NCBI RefSeq assembly: GCF_041897535.1
Contig: NZ_CP169217.1
Span: 2,046,001 to 2,110,000, forward strand
Source: Methylomicrobium lacus_A
Lineage (GTDB): Bacteria > Pseudomonadota > Gammaproteobacteria > Methylococcales > Methylomonadaceae
Direction of reading: 5' to 3'
DNA length: 64,000 nucleotides
Positions within the stretch are counted from its first letter, which is position 1, and each line of letters begins with the position of its first letter. The translations under genes were made by a program, and so were the position numbers. Shown piece after piece: positions 1-8,668 of this stretch. The notes beneath the pieces were generated by a model that was given only the letters and a program-made list of their open reading frames with translations, ran no database searches and was not told where the DNA came from.

Positions 1-775
1 GTTTCGCAAGACACGCCTGCCCTTCGGCAAAATGCAGCCGAATTCGCTCCCGGTCATAGGCTTCCAACGATACGAGCACGCGGGCCGAGTGAATCTCTGT
101 ACCGCGCATCCGTAGCCTATCCAGCATCGCATCGGTCAACGCGTTCATGCCATGGCGTATCGTCTTTAGATTCGGGCTCATTTGCAGCATCTTGATCCAG
201 GTGATCATCCAGGCCGCGGCGCCCGGATTTTCATGGATGAAATGAAAAAAACTGCCTTCCTCGACGAGGTAGCGCAGCGCGTTGTGACTGACCACCTTGC
301 CCAGGAGGTTCCACAAACCCTGCGCCGATAGCGGATGGCCAAAGAAAACGCCTTCGCGCCGTATCGTTTCCAACTGCGCCTCGCTCAACGCCATCATCTC
401 GTCTTCGGGCATGCCCAATACCCGCTGGATCGCGAGCTTGAACAGATCGAGGGTGGACAGGCCGCGCTCGGCTTCGTCTAGGCGGTAATCGCAATGAAGC
501 GGCTGATCCGGGGGACTCGAATACTCAGGAAAGGGCTGCGTCTCGACATTCAATTCATTGATTAGCCCGCCCAAGCGGAACTGCCTGACCGGATCGAAAC
601 GCATCGCCCCGTACTCCGCATCGAAGCCATGCAGGGAAAAGGTCTCCAGCTTGCCGCCGAAGCGATGGCTGCCTTCGAACAATGCCACGCTGCCATCGCG
701 CGGCGCATGCAGCGCGCAATACAGGCCGGCCACCCCGCCGCCCACCACGGCCACATCGAATTCTGGCGTTTGCAT
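1..775 (-). CDS. FAD-dependent amine oxidase-like oxidoreductase (3' end outside window)
   Basis: The reading frame opens with ATG at 775 and stays open to the left edge, so about 258 N-terminal residues are visible and the C-terminus is missing. The N-terminus has a Rossmann FAD-binding motif (VVGGGVAGLYCALHAP) followed by an acidic residue at the end of the second strand (ALFEGSHRFGGKLET), the arrangement of flavin amine oxidase and phytoene desaturase-type enzymes. AAGGAGA lies about six bases upstream and supports this start. Later visible segments include EAERGLSTLDLFKLAIQ and HGMNALTDAMLDRLR, the latter resembling the amine oxidase region before the second FAD-contacting segment. The substrate cannot be told. 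It is transcribed away from the neighbouring hydroxylase-like gene, and nothing ties it to the EPS locus. Family assignment is good; function is unknown. Confidence 0.75.
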   Translation of the reverse strand, partial: MQTPEFDVAVVGGGVAGLYCALHAPRDGSVALFEGSHRFGGKLETFSLHGFDAEYGAMRFDPVRQFRLGGLINELNVETQPFPEYSSPPDQPLHCDYRLDEAERGLSTLDLFKLAIQRVLGMPEDEMMALSEAQLETIRREGVFFGHPLSAQGLWNLLGKVVSHNALRYLVEEGSFFHFIHENPGAAAWMITWIKMLQMSPNLKTIRHGMNALTDAMLDRLRMRGTEIHSARVLVSLEAYDRERIRLHFAEGQACLAK

Positions 776-956
776 GGTCTCTCCTTAATCCGGGGCACGG
801 AACAAATGCGCCGCGCCCTGCATCGTATAGAAAGGCCGCTTGGCTTGGCCTAAAGCGGTCTCCGCTTGCATGATGGATCGGATCGATACGGTCGAGTTCC
901 CTCATTCTTCGATATTTTAAAAATTCAGGGTGTTTTAAGGGCGAGCATACCCAGTT

Positions 957-987
957 TTGAAAAATATGATAGATTAGCGCCGATAAT
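957..987 (+). promoter_or_regulatory. Weak candidate promoter for the hydroxylase-like gene
   Basis: TTGAAA at 957-962 and GATAAT at 982-987 are separated by 19 bases, longer than the usual 17. They lie about 25 bases before the preferred start at 1013. Sequence resemblance only. Confidence 0.25.
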
Positions 988-1012
988 AACCCCAACGCAT
1001 AAGGCTAAATCG

Positions 1013-1837
1013 ATGGATGCAAAATCCTATGACAGGAGAAAAAAAAGGTTCTGGCTGCAATCCGCAGTCTGGTACGTGTTCTTAGCACTCATGACCTATT
1101 ACTTTTCCGAATTCATGCTGTTTTATCTGCTTTGCGGCATCTATGATGTAAGCCGGAACCGAAATATCGATTTGAGGATGCTGCAGCGGTATTTTTTGGG
1201 CAACGGCGTGCCAACTTGGGCGCTAGCCCCCTTCAATATCTTGATGGATCTGCTGACACTCCCCTATGTCAATAAGAAAATCTATCGGCTGCATGATCTT
1301 CCGGCGGATTGTCAGCAGGAAATCGAGCATATTTTGGCGGCGGCCAAGTCGGAAAACATTGTAGATCAGCTGGCTAACCGAGTTGAGAACGTAAAAAGAG
1401 GGATGCTGTTTTTTAAATGGTATGGAATCAATCTTCAGAATTCTGTCAGCGTTCCCGCATTTCATCAGGATTATAAATACATTAAAACGATCGGCGTCTC
1501 CATCTTTAATAAAAAAGAGTCCACCGATGAGCATTTTGGGCCGCTCCGGGCCACCTTAAGAGTGCTCTACAACATCAATGACGTGAAGGACAGAGCGTCG
1601 TATATCAAAGTCAGAACACAGGAAAACCATTGGTGTGACAATAAATTGTTTATTTTTGACGATACGTTATCGCATCAATCCTTTAATCAAACCGATGCGC
1701 CGCGTTACTGTCTGTTTGTGGACATAGTCAGGCCGAGTCGCTGCCATTTTTTATTGGATAAAGTGGTGGATTTACTCGGGAACATACTGCAAACATCAAA
1801 ATTTATCTTTTACGGCAGCTGGGTGCCGTTAAAGTAG
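1013..1837 (+). CDS. Membrane-anchored aspartyl/asparaginyl beta-hydroxylase-like protein
   Basis: The protein of about 274 residues has one or two hydrophobic segments near the N-terminus (WYVFLALMTYYFSEFMLFYL). The C-terminal half resembles the Asp/Asn beta-hydroxylase family (PF05118), which uses Fe(II) and 2-oxoglutarate. Visible family landmarks are EHFGPLRATLRV (first histidine), FIFDDTLSHQSFNQTD (second histidine with Asn) and APRYCLFVDIVRP (the Arg expected to bind 2-oxoglutarate). I chose ATG at 1013 because the 49 codons in frame before it (from 866) look non-coding and contain the promoter-like boxes. Ribosome-site support is weak (AAGGCT). In bacteria this family modifies lipid A or peptide and sphingolipid substrates in some cases; the substrate here is unknown. 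It stands alone, with no operon partner. Confidence 0.7.
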   Translation: MDAKSYDRRKKRFWLQSAVWYVFLALMTYYFSEFMLFYLLCGIYDVSRNRNIDLRMLQRYFLGNGVPTWALAPFNILMDLLTLPYVNKKIYRLHDLPADCQQEIEHILAAAKSENIVDQLANRVENVKRGMLFFKWYGINLQNSVSVPAFHQDYKYIKTIGVSIFNKKESTDEHFGPLRATLRVLYNINDVKDRASYIKVRTQENHWCDNKLFIFDDTLSHQSFNQTDAPRYCLFVDIVRPSRCHFLLDKVVDLLGNILQTSKFIFYGSWVPLK

Positions 1838-1915
1838 TTTGACCTTCAAACGCGGATTGAAAACCTGGATTCGGCCGGAGAATTGGCGAAACCGAACCGT
1901 AAGAACAATTTGAAT

Positions 1916-1957
1916 GGACAGGTCTAGATTTATAAGGCATAAATCGTAGACCTGTCC
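1916..1957. repeat. Near-perfect inverted repeat (hairpin)
   Basis: The left arm GGACAGGTCTAGATTTAT and the right arm ATAAATCGTAGACCTGTCC pair over 18 bases with a single bulge, around a five-base loop. It lies about 80 bases after the hydroxylase-like gene and 85 bases from the 3' end of the convergent secreted-protein gene. It has no T-run, so it is not a standard intrinsic terminator. It may be a palindromic repeat element or a bidirectional mRNA 3' stem. Confidence 0.6.
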
Positions 1958-2042
1958 CAATATTGTGCCCCGCCTTCAACCTCCAGGTAGCGATTGACCC
2001 TGCGGGCTCGAATATTCAGAACTATTTGAGGTTGATGTGGCG

Positions 2043-2752
2043 TTAAGAGGGGGAATCGCATTCGGAGAACTGATCGCCAGTACCCAACACACTGGCAAGA
2101 CAAGATTTCGCGCCTTGCGGAACCTGATCAGGATCAATCAGCTTCATCTTGATACCGGGACCGGATGTGCCAAGAATTTGCTTATTCGCCGCCGATTGCG
2201 ATCGATCAAAATAAATGGTGCTGCCATCAACAGGGGTAAGCAAATTGACGGTCTTAACATCTCCAGATTTTGTCAAACTTGTTTTTAAATACAATGCGCC
2301 GGCAAAACTGATGCCTTTAGTTGGAGAAGCCGCGAGTTGTCCTTCTTCTGGCAAGCTAAACCCATCTCCCGGGTTCAGCGAGGTCGATACAAAAATAACG
2401 CTTCCATCGTTGTATTCGAAACTTTGGATGTCTCCCGGGGAGGTATAATTTTTGAATTTCCCTTCGCTATCTTCACAAATGGCAATCAGTGAATACCGTC
2501 GCTTACCTGCGCCCTGCCATTTCAGAGCCGAGTAGCAGGTGTCCTTGCCGCTATCGAAGTGAATTGGGCTATTATTGAAGACTGCCGAAGGTGACTCCCC
2601 TTCCGTAAGCTCAATGCCATGATTTTTTTAATCGTCGTTTTAATCTGCGTATTAAACCAGAATCCGTCCAATTCACCTTCCGCATAGGTTGGTAAACTGA
2701 TGGCTGCCGCAGATGCAAATAGCATGGATGCCCGAAAAAGTTTCTTTTTCAT
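2043..2752 (-). pseudogene. Secreted protein of unknown function, split by a frameshift in an A7 tract
   Basis: ATG at 2752, preceded by AAGGGTGGTGAGT, starts a clear signal peptide (MKKKLFRASMLFASAAAISL, cut near PTYA-EG). The frame stays good to about codon 43, where it meets a run of seven A on the minus strand (2623-2629). After that the original frame gives unlikely sequence and stops at 2522. The next frame continues a coherent, mildly acidic soluble protein (HGIELTEGESPSAVFNN and onward, with paired cysteines) to a stop at 2043. Adding one A restores a single protein of about 236 residues. I do not recognise the family. The break may be real decay, a sequencing error, phase variation or transcriptional slippage. 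Codon use is alike on both sides, which argues against long-standing decay. Confidence 0.65.
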
Positions 2753-3160
2753 ACTCACCACCCTTAATTTATTTTTAATATAATTTTCAACGCTTCTAAC
2801 ATATAAACAGAATAATCTACATGCTAGGCTGATCATTCTAACACGCACCAATATCTATTCTTGCAGAAAAAACCTAAAGTTTTTAGGTCAATGTTTTAAA
2901 TAGCCCATCCAATCTAAAACATCCGCCGTGAATTATCTTGTCCACTGGTGAAGATATCCAGAATGCCCATCGATAGGGTTGCAGCGCATAGCACATTGAC
3001 GGCAAGCCAATGTCCTCTTTACGCGCCGTCAGCAACTGGTTTTCCTTCATCCGGATCAGATAAATCGATCATCTTTCATCATAATGAAACAAACCGTGCT
3101 TATAGTGACGTGTCGATAGGGGCTGTGCCGCCGAAATCATCCTGTTTGACCGTACCAATG

Positions 3161-4576
3161 AACCAGATGCCTTACAAGGGATTCATTCGCCCCCACCACT
3201 CCAAACTCCATACGCTGGCCCGGACGATCGATCTTTCCTTGATTATGGCCGCATTGTATGTGTCGTTAACAGTCTATGACGTTCCGCTCGATCGCGAATA
3301 CTTGTCGCCTTGTCTGATAGGCTCCGCGCTGTTTATTTTTTTCGCCGAAAACAATGGGCTGTATCACGGCTGGCGAGGCTCGCCGATGTTTGACGAAGCG
3401 GTGCACATCCTGATCTCGTGGCTCGGCGCTTTTACTTTATTGATCAGCGGCCTCTACCTTTACAACCCGAACTACAGCTATTCGATTGAGGTAATGGAGC
3501 TCTGGCTGCCGCTCGCGCCGTTTAGCATCATCCTGCTGCACACAATACAGCGCGGCTGTTTGTCCTATCTCAGAACCCACGGCTTCAACACCCGGACCTA
3601 CGCAATATTCGGCGCGACTCCTTTGGGTCTCAGACTCAAAACCGGTTTATCGGAAATGCCCTGGCTGGGTTATGAACTTATCGGTTTTTTCGATGACCGC
3701 GCAGAAAGCGAAGACCGTCGCCTCGGCCCCGATCAGATCGGTGAATTGGCTGGCGGATTTGAAGACATGCTTGAAAAAGCCAAAAATGGCGAGATCGATC
3801 ATATCTACATCACCCTGCCCTTGCGCGCGGAAAAGCGTATCAGCCTGTACGTTCAACAACTGGCCGACAGCACCGTCTCGGTCAATATCGTCCCCGATTT
3901 TTTTACCTTTAACCTGATTCAGTCTAAGTGGACCAATGTACAGGGGATACCGGTCGTCAGCGTTTTCGACACGCCGTTCGATGCGCTCGACGGCGCCGCT
4001 AAGCGGATCGAGGACCTGGTGTTGTGCATGATCATCCTGCCGATCATCGCGCTGCCGATGCTACTGATCGCGATCGCGATCAAACTGACCTCTCCCGGCC
4101 CGGTGATCTTCAAGCAGTATCGCTATGGCATCAAAGGCGAACAAATCGAAGTGTGGAAATTCCGTTCGATGACCGTCTGCGAAAACGGTGACAGCATCAA
4201 ACAGGCGATGCCAAACGACAAGCGCATTACGCCGCTCGGCGCCTTTCTGCGCCGAACCTCGCTGGACGAACTGCCGCAATTCATCAACGTGGTGCAAGGC
4301 GCTATGTCGGTGGTTGGGCCGCGTCCTCACGCGATAGCGCACAACGAATATTACCGCAAACAGATTCAAGGCTACATGCTGCGCCATAAAGTCAAACCGG
4401 GCATTACCGGCCAGGCGCAGATCAACGGCTGCCGCGGCGAAACGGACACGCTCGATAAAATGGAAGCCCGCATCCATCACGACCTGGAATACATCAAACA
4501 ATGGTCGCTGTGGCTGGATATCAAGATCGTCTTTCTGACCGTACTCAAAGGCTTTGTCAGCAAGCAGGCTTATTGA
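3161..4576 (+). CDS. wcaJ: Undecaprenyl-phosphate sugar phosphotransferase (WcaJ type), EPS initiation
   Basis: This enzyme should transfer a hexose-1-phosphate, probably glucose-1-phosphate, onto undecaprenyl phosphate to start EPS repeat-unit synthesis. It has hydrophobic N-terminal segments, a central nucleotide-binding-like domain (TYAIFGATPLGLRLKT), and the C-terminal bacterial sugar transferase domain (SPGPVIFKQYRYG, VWKFRSM, LRRTSLDELPQ, VVGPRPHA, KPGITGQAQINGCRGET). The frame is open from a GTG at 2948, but the first 71 codons there look unlike the family. Starting at ATG 3161 gives 471 residues, close to E. coli WcaJ. Neither start has a good ribosome site, so the start is uncertain. 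It is the first gene of the + strand EPS run. Confidence 0.88.
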   Translation, partial: NQMPYKGFIRPHHSKLHTLARTIDLSLIMAALYVSLTVYDVPLDREYLSPCLIGSALFIFFAENNGLYHGWRGSPMFDEAVHILISWLGAFTLLISGLYLYNPNYSYSIEVMELWLPLAPFSIILLHTIQRGCLSYLRTHGFNTRTYAIFGATPLGLRLKTGLSEMPWLGYELIGFFDDRAESEDRRLGPDQIGELAGGFEDMLEKAKNGEIDHIYITLPLRAEKRISLYVQQLADSTVSVNIVPDFFTFNLIQSKWTNVQGIPVVSVFDTPFDALDGAAKRIEDLVLCMIILPIIALPMLLIAIAIKLTSPGPVIFKQYRYGIKGEQIEVWKFRSMTVCENGDSIKQAMPNDKRITPLGAFLRRTSLDELPQFINVVQGAMSVVGPRPHAIAHNEYYRKQIQGYMLRHKVKPGITGQAQINGCRGETDTLDKMEARIHHDLEYIKQWSLWLDIKIVFLTVLKGFVSKQAY

Positions 4577-4581
4577 GATGA

Positions 4582-4806
4582 ATGCAGTCCAACATACGCA
4601 CACCCAAAATAGACCGGCTCTCATGGTCGGCCTTCTGGCTGCCAGCTTTGTTTATCGAATCGTCCGGGACATCAGCAGCGATCATGCATGACGTACAGGG
4701 ACTCGGCAAAGTAGCATACTTTTTTGCCTTTGGAGTATCGGTTTTGCTGCCTTGCACCCTGTCGTTCCAACATCGCCCCAAGGCTGAGGTTTCGCCCAAA
4801 TATTGA
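4582..4806 (+). other. Doubtful 74-codon ORF between wcaJ and the flippase
   Basis: This short frame fills the 231-base gap between wcaJ and the flippase. It has a hydrophobic stretch (VAYFFAFGVSVLLPCTLSF) but no recognisable family. An overlapping frame from 4578 (RPALMVGLLAASFVYRIV) is also hydrophobic. This could be the remnant of a small EPS membrane protein interrupted by a frame change, or chance. I do not assign a function. Confidence 0.2.
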
Positions 4807-4807
4807 T

Positions 4808-6289
4808 ATGTCAAAGATAAAAAAACTTGTATCTGGTGTTGGCTGGGGAACATTTTCAACCATTTCAATAACAGGCTTCCAAATTGTATTCATGGCTGTG
4901 ATGGCACGATTGCTTGATCCAGTCGACTTTGGCCTTGTTGCTATTGCCAACGTCAGCCTGCGTTTTTTTAGCTATTTTGCCCAAATGGGTATCGCTCCGG
5001 CAATAATCCAGAAACCCAAATTGGAAGAGGGTGACATTGCTGCCGCTCTTACCGTGTCACTCGGTATCTCTAGCTTATTCTTGGGGCTTGCCCAGGTTAC
5101 AGCGCCACTATTCGAGATTTTTTTTCAAATGACTGGTCTTTGCTCAGTCATCCGCGTTCTATCGCTCAACTTTATTATTGGCGGATTTTCCGCAGTGTCG
5201 GTTGGCCTTATGCAAAGAAACACTGCTTTCCGCGCATTGTCCATGGTCGAAGTCATTTCGTATATATCCGGCTACGGCATTGTAGGGCTTGGTGCGGCTT
5301 TCCATGAGTTTGGCGTATGGGCGCTAGTCGCCGCATTTATGACCCAAACGACACTGACTGCCCTACTCAGCTACGCGGTAATTCGTCACCCATTGAGTTT
5401 TAGGCATTCCGCCGAGCAACGACGCCATTTTTTCAGTTATGGTGGACGATACTCGGTCATCGGCTTTATTGAATTCTTGACTTCAAATCTGGATGCGCTA
5501 GTTCTTGGCAAGATTCTTGGTGCAGCGCCTGCTGGTTATTACAATCGTGCGCTTTTACTTGCCAATCTTCCGGTACAACAACCAGCGAATATTTTAACCA
5601 AAGCGCTGTTTCCGATCATGAGTTCTATCGGAGATCAACATGACAAGCAAATTATCAGTCTACAGCTCAGTACACTCCTTGTTGGCAGTTATGCCTTTGC
5701 CGTGGGAGCGGGTATTTGCATTGCTGCCCCGGATATAGTAACAGTACTGTTAGGTAGAAAATGGCTGGACACAATACCGATTCTGGAAATGCTGGCTTGG
5801 TCGGTTGGGCCGCTTTATGTCTCCCATGTCGCCGGCGTAACGCTAGACTCAATGAACAAACTAAGCATCAAACTGCGTATCCAGCTGAGCATGTTGATAT
5901 TACTTATTGCCCTACTGTTATTAGTTGCACCAAGCGGTAGAGCATTGGACATTGCCGTAGCGGTGGTTGCTACGGAATGGGTGCGAGTATTCATTATGGC
6001 AGTAAGGCTGCCCCAACTACTGCGTATATCCGTCAAAGAAGTGGCACTCATAACACTTTGTATAGCAATAGTGGCTATATCAAGCGGCCTGATGATTTTG
6101 ATGATTTCCGAATTAATTGGCCAAAATTTCAACAGCATGGCCAGATTATGCGCAGAAATATTGGCAGGGGCAACAGGGCTTCTGCTCGGATTTCTAATCG
6201 CGAGTTACGTTGCCGTTCGTTTACCGGCAATTCGCTTCCTAATAGTACGAGCGCCAATTTTCTCCAAATTACTTCCAAAATTGGCTTAA
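4808..6289 (+). CDS. Wzx-type oligosaccharide flippase (MOP superfamily)
   Basis: A polytopic membrane protein of 493 residues with about 12-14 hydrophobic segments. The N-terminus (GVGWGTFSTISITGFQIV, then ARLLDPVDFGLVAIA) is the family signature of polysaccharide biosynthesis/export flippases such as WzxC. It should move undecaprenyl-linked repeat units to the periplasmic face for Wzy polymerisation. ATG 4808 is chosen because it places the family N-terminus directly at the start; the longer frame from 4724 adds Cys/Arg-rich residues unlike the family. It follows wcaJ and precedes the glycosyltransferases, the usual Wzx position in a Wzx/Wzy locus. Confidence 0.9.
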   Translation: MSKIKKLVSGVGWGTFSTISITGFQIVFMAVMARLLDPVDFGLVAIANVSLRFFSYFAQMGIAPAIIQKPKLEEGDIAAALTVSLGISSLFLGLAQVTAPLFEIFFQMTGLCSVIRVLSLNFIIGGFSAVSVGLMQRNTAFRALSMVEVISYISGYGIVGLGAAFHEFGVWALVAAFMTQTTLTALLSYAVIRHPLSFRHSAEQRRHFFSYGGRYSVIGFIEFLTSNLDALVLGKILGAAPAGYYNRALLLANLPVQQPANILTKALFPIMSSIGDQHDKQIISLQLSTLLVGSYAFAVGAGICIAAPDIVTVLLGRKWLDTIPILEMLAWSVGPLYVSHVAGVTLDSMNKLSIKLRIQLSMLILLIALLLLVAPSGRALDIAVAVVATEWVRVFIMAVRLPQLLRISVKEVALITLCIAIVAISSGLMILMISELIGQNFNSMARLCAEILAGATGLLLGFLIASYVAVRLPAIRFLIVRAPIFSKLLPKLA

Positions 6290-6306
6290 TTACATAGAGG
6301 TATTCA

Positions 6307-7380
6307 ATGCGTTGGTTTTATGTGCCGAATGAAAGCACGGAAGGCGATCAAATCGGTCCCCGCATGGCGTTTGAAAAGCTATATCGGGAAGGCGTTTTTT
6401 CAGCCTACATGGCCTACTCTTATTTGGTGCGACAAAAGGTCTTAGGGAATCATCAAGACGCATTGAATGAATTTCTTGAAGCGGCCCGAAACTTTGCGCC
6501 TGATATTATATTTATTCAGCATCCTGGTAACGGTTACCCGATGGATCGCGAATATTTGCAACGGCTGAAAAGCATGCCAGGTAATCCCAAGCTTGTGTTG
6601 TATGAAGAAGATCCATTTGGTCACTTTGTCAAGCGCATGGATGACACAATAATGGCAGTACTCGCCGAATCTGACATTTGCTTTCTTGGCGGGACGGGCT
6701 ATCTTGCTGAAATGGCGCATAAAGCTGGCGCTAAAAAAGTGCGCTATGCCCCTCATTCTTATGACTGCCAACGCTTTGGTACATCATGGCAGCCGACACT
6801 GACTCGACGTTTTGACGTTGTCATGATCGCCAACCTTACGTGTCTCAAACGTATTCCGTGGCTATATGTGCCTGGAGGTCGTAGCCGCAAACATACTGCT
6901 CAAGCTTTTTACAGACATCTTGGTGACCGTTTCGGACTGTACGGTGTAGGGCAAGGTTGGACAGGTGAACCCTATTGCAGAGGCAAAATTGCTTTCGATA
7001 AACAGGGGGAGGTAATACGGGACGCATGGATGAGCGTGAACTGGGGACACTACGACGAAATCGCCATGTATTCCTCGGATCGACTACCGATTAGTTTGGC
7101 ATGTGGCGTTCCCCATATCACAAATTACCAACCCGGCTATGAACATGTTTTCGCCAACATACCGGGGCTATTCATCATCAAAAGTCCGCAAGAAGCGCTT
7201 GATGTCGCCCTTTACATCCTGAGTCTGACCGTCGAGCGGCGCAATGAACTCGGTTTTCAGGCCGCCGAATATGCCCGTGATCAACTTGAGAGTACTGTAG
7301 TCTACGGCAACATAGTTTCAGTTATTCGCGAGCAGTTATTTAATAATCAAGCCCCCCTACCTAAACAGAATCGCCAATAA
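6307..7380 (+). CDS. Glycosyltransferase of the CgeB-like (GT-B) type
   Basis: 357 residues, with GAGGT about seven bases before ATG 6307. The protein lacks the usual GT4 N-terminus but has the layout of CgeB-type glycosyltransferases: an N-terminal half with FAPDIIFIQHPGNGY and LVLYEEDPFGHFVKR, and a C-terminal half with DAWMSVNWGHYDE and LPISLACGVPHITNYQPGYEHVF. The latter corresponds to the segment where these proteins contact the nucleotide sugar (inference). It starts 17 bases after the flippase stop and is probably co-transcribed. It likely adds one sugar of the EPS repeat unit; donor and acceptor are unknown. Confidence 0.72.
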   Translation: MRWFYVPNESTEGDQIGPRMAFEKLYREGVFSAYMAYSYLVRQKVLGNHQDALNEFLEAARNFAPDIIFIQHPGNGYPMDREYLQRLKSMPGNPKLVLYEEDPFGHFVKRMDDTIMAVLAESDICFLGGTGYLAEMAHKAGAKKVRYAPHSYDCQRFGTSWQPTLTRRFDVVMIANLTCLKRIPWLYVPGGRSRKHTAQAFYRHLGDRFGLYGVGQGWTGEPYCRGKIAFDKQGEVIRDAWMSVNWGHYDEIAMYSSDRLPISLACGVPHITNYQPGYEHVFANIPGLFIIKSPQEALDVALYILSLTVERRNELGFQAAEYARDQLESTVVYGNIVSVIREQLFNNQAPLPKQNRQ

Positions 7381-7444
7381 GATTGCACATCGACATTGCC
7401 GACTTATTTGCAAACGACTCAATCGGCATGTCACTCTTGATGAT

Positions 7445-8668
7445 ATGCTTCCAAACAATGAATATATGACATATCCACCAACCACTAATTTCACTATTGG
7501 CCTCATGGGACCCATTGAAACCGCCTCATTTAAAGATATTTTACCACCACCAGGAAACCAGCCTTATCCCAAAGGGCTAGGCGGCAGCCCGGTCAATTTA
7601 ATGGCTCGGGAACTGCACCTGCGCGGCTACAACCTGATCCTATTTTCGCTGGATCCCTCCGTTGACACAGAAATTACCATCAAGAGCGAACGACTAACAA
7701 TCCATTTCGGACCTTACAGGCCTAAACACGCTAGGGATTTTTTTGCTGTGGAAATTAAATGGCTGACGCAGGCCGTCCTCAAACAACCGCCCGACATTCT
7801 TCATGCTCACTGGACTAACGAATTTGCTCTAGCCGCGCAGGCGACTGGATTGCCGCATTTGGTAACTGCGCACGATGCGCCATTTAACATATTAAGGCTT
7901 AACTTCATTCCTTATCGTATTGCCTGCACCTTGATGTCGTGCAAAGCAATATGGAACGCGCGTTATCTTTCCGTTGTTTCACCGTATGTGGCCGATCATT
8001 TGAAAAAATTTATGTTTTATCGTCGGCCAACCAGAGTGATTAGCAATGGCATGCCAGAGTCTATTTTCAACCGCATCAGAACTGCGAAACCAGCTGATGC
8101 CCCCCTCACCTTTGCCACAATTTTAGTCGGATGGTCTGGGCTCAAAAATGGTGAAGCAGCCATTCAGGCTTTTGCTTTACTGCACAATACCTTACCTGAT
8201 TGCCGCTTGATCATGTTTGGAGCAGGACACGGTGCCAACGAACCGGCTGAACAGTGGGCAAAAACCCAAGGTTTACAGGAAGGTATCGAATTCGTAGGCC
8301 AGTTGCCTTACGAGCAACTGATCCAGCGCCTAAGCGATGAGGTGGACATTATTATTCACCCATCTTTGGAGGAATCTCAAGGAATGGCGTTGATCGAGCC
8401 CATGGCCATGGGAATTCCTGTCATTGCTGGTCAAGATAGTGGTGCAGTTCCTTGGACAGTTGATAATGGAAAGGCGGGCATATTGGTCGATATAACCCAA
8501 CCAAAACAAATTGCCAACGCTATGTTGAAATTGGCTAATGATAGCACGGAGCGCCAGCGCATCGGACAAGCCGGTTTAATGAATGCCAAGAAACGCTTCC
8601 ATATTAGGGTGGTCACCGATGCCTATTTGCAGGCCTATCAGGACATATTGCAGGAAAATTGGACATGA
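7445..8668 (+). CDS. GT4-family glycosyltransferase
   Basis: 407 residues in the GT-B fold. The N-terminal domain contains the glycine-rich acceptor-site segment (GLGGSPVNLMARELHLRGY) and PDILHAHWTNEFALAAQ. The C-terminal domain carries the GT4 donor site, PSLEESQGMALIEPMAMGIPVIAGQDSG, with the E-x7-E pattern expected for nucleotide-sugar binding. The start could also be the internal ATG at 7466; neither has a strong ribosome site. Its stop overlaps the next gene's ATG by four bases (ATGA), indicating translational coupling. It probably adds one EPS sugar; specificity cannot be read from sequence. Confidence 0.85.
   Translation: MLPNNEYMTYPPTTNFTIGLMGPIETASFKDILPPPGNQPYPKGLGGSPVNLMARELHLRGYNLILFSLDPSVDTEITIKSERLTIHFGPYRPKHARDFFAVEIKWLTQAVLKQPPDILHAHWTNEFALAAQATGLPHLVTAHDAPFNILRLNFIPYRIACTLMSCKAIWNARYLSVVSPYVADHLKKFMFYRRPTRVISNGMPESIFNRIRTAKPADAPLTFATILVGWSGLKNGEAAIQAFALLHNTLPDCRLIMFGAGHGANEPAEQWAKTQGLQEGIEFVGQLPYEQLIQRLSDEVDIIIHPSLEESQGMALIEPMAMGIPVIAGQDSGAVPWTVDNGKAGILVDITQPKQIANAMLKLANDSTERQRIGQAGLMNAKKRFHIRVVTDAYLQAYQDILQENWT

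Noticed and set aside
866..1012. In-frame N-terminal extension of the hydroxylase-like protein
   Set aside because: The 49 codons look non-coding and overlap promoter-like boxes; the family-like sequence begins after ATG 1013.
4061..4624. 187-codon frame antisense to wcaJ
   Set aside because: It is the reverse shadow of the conserved sugar transferase domain and matches no family.
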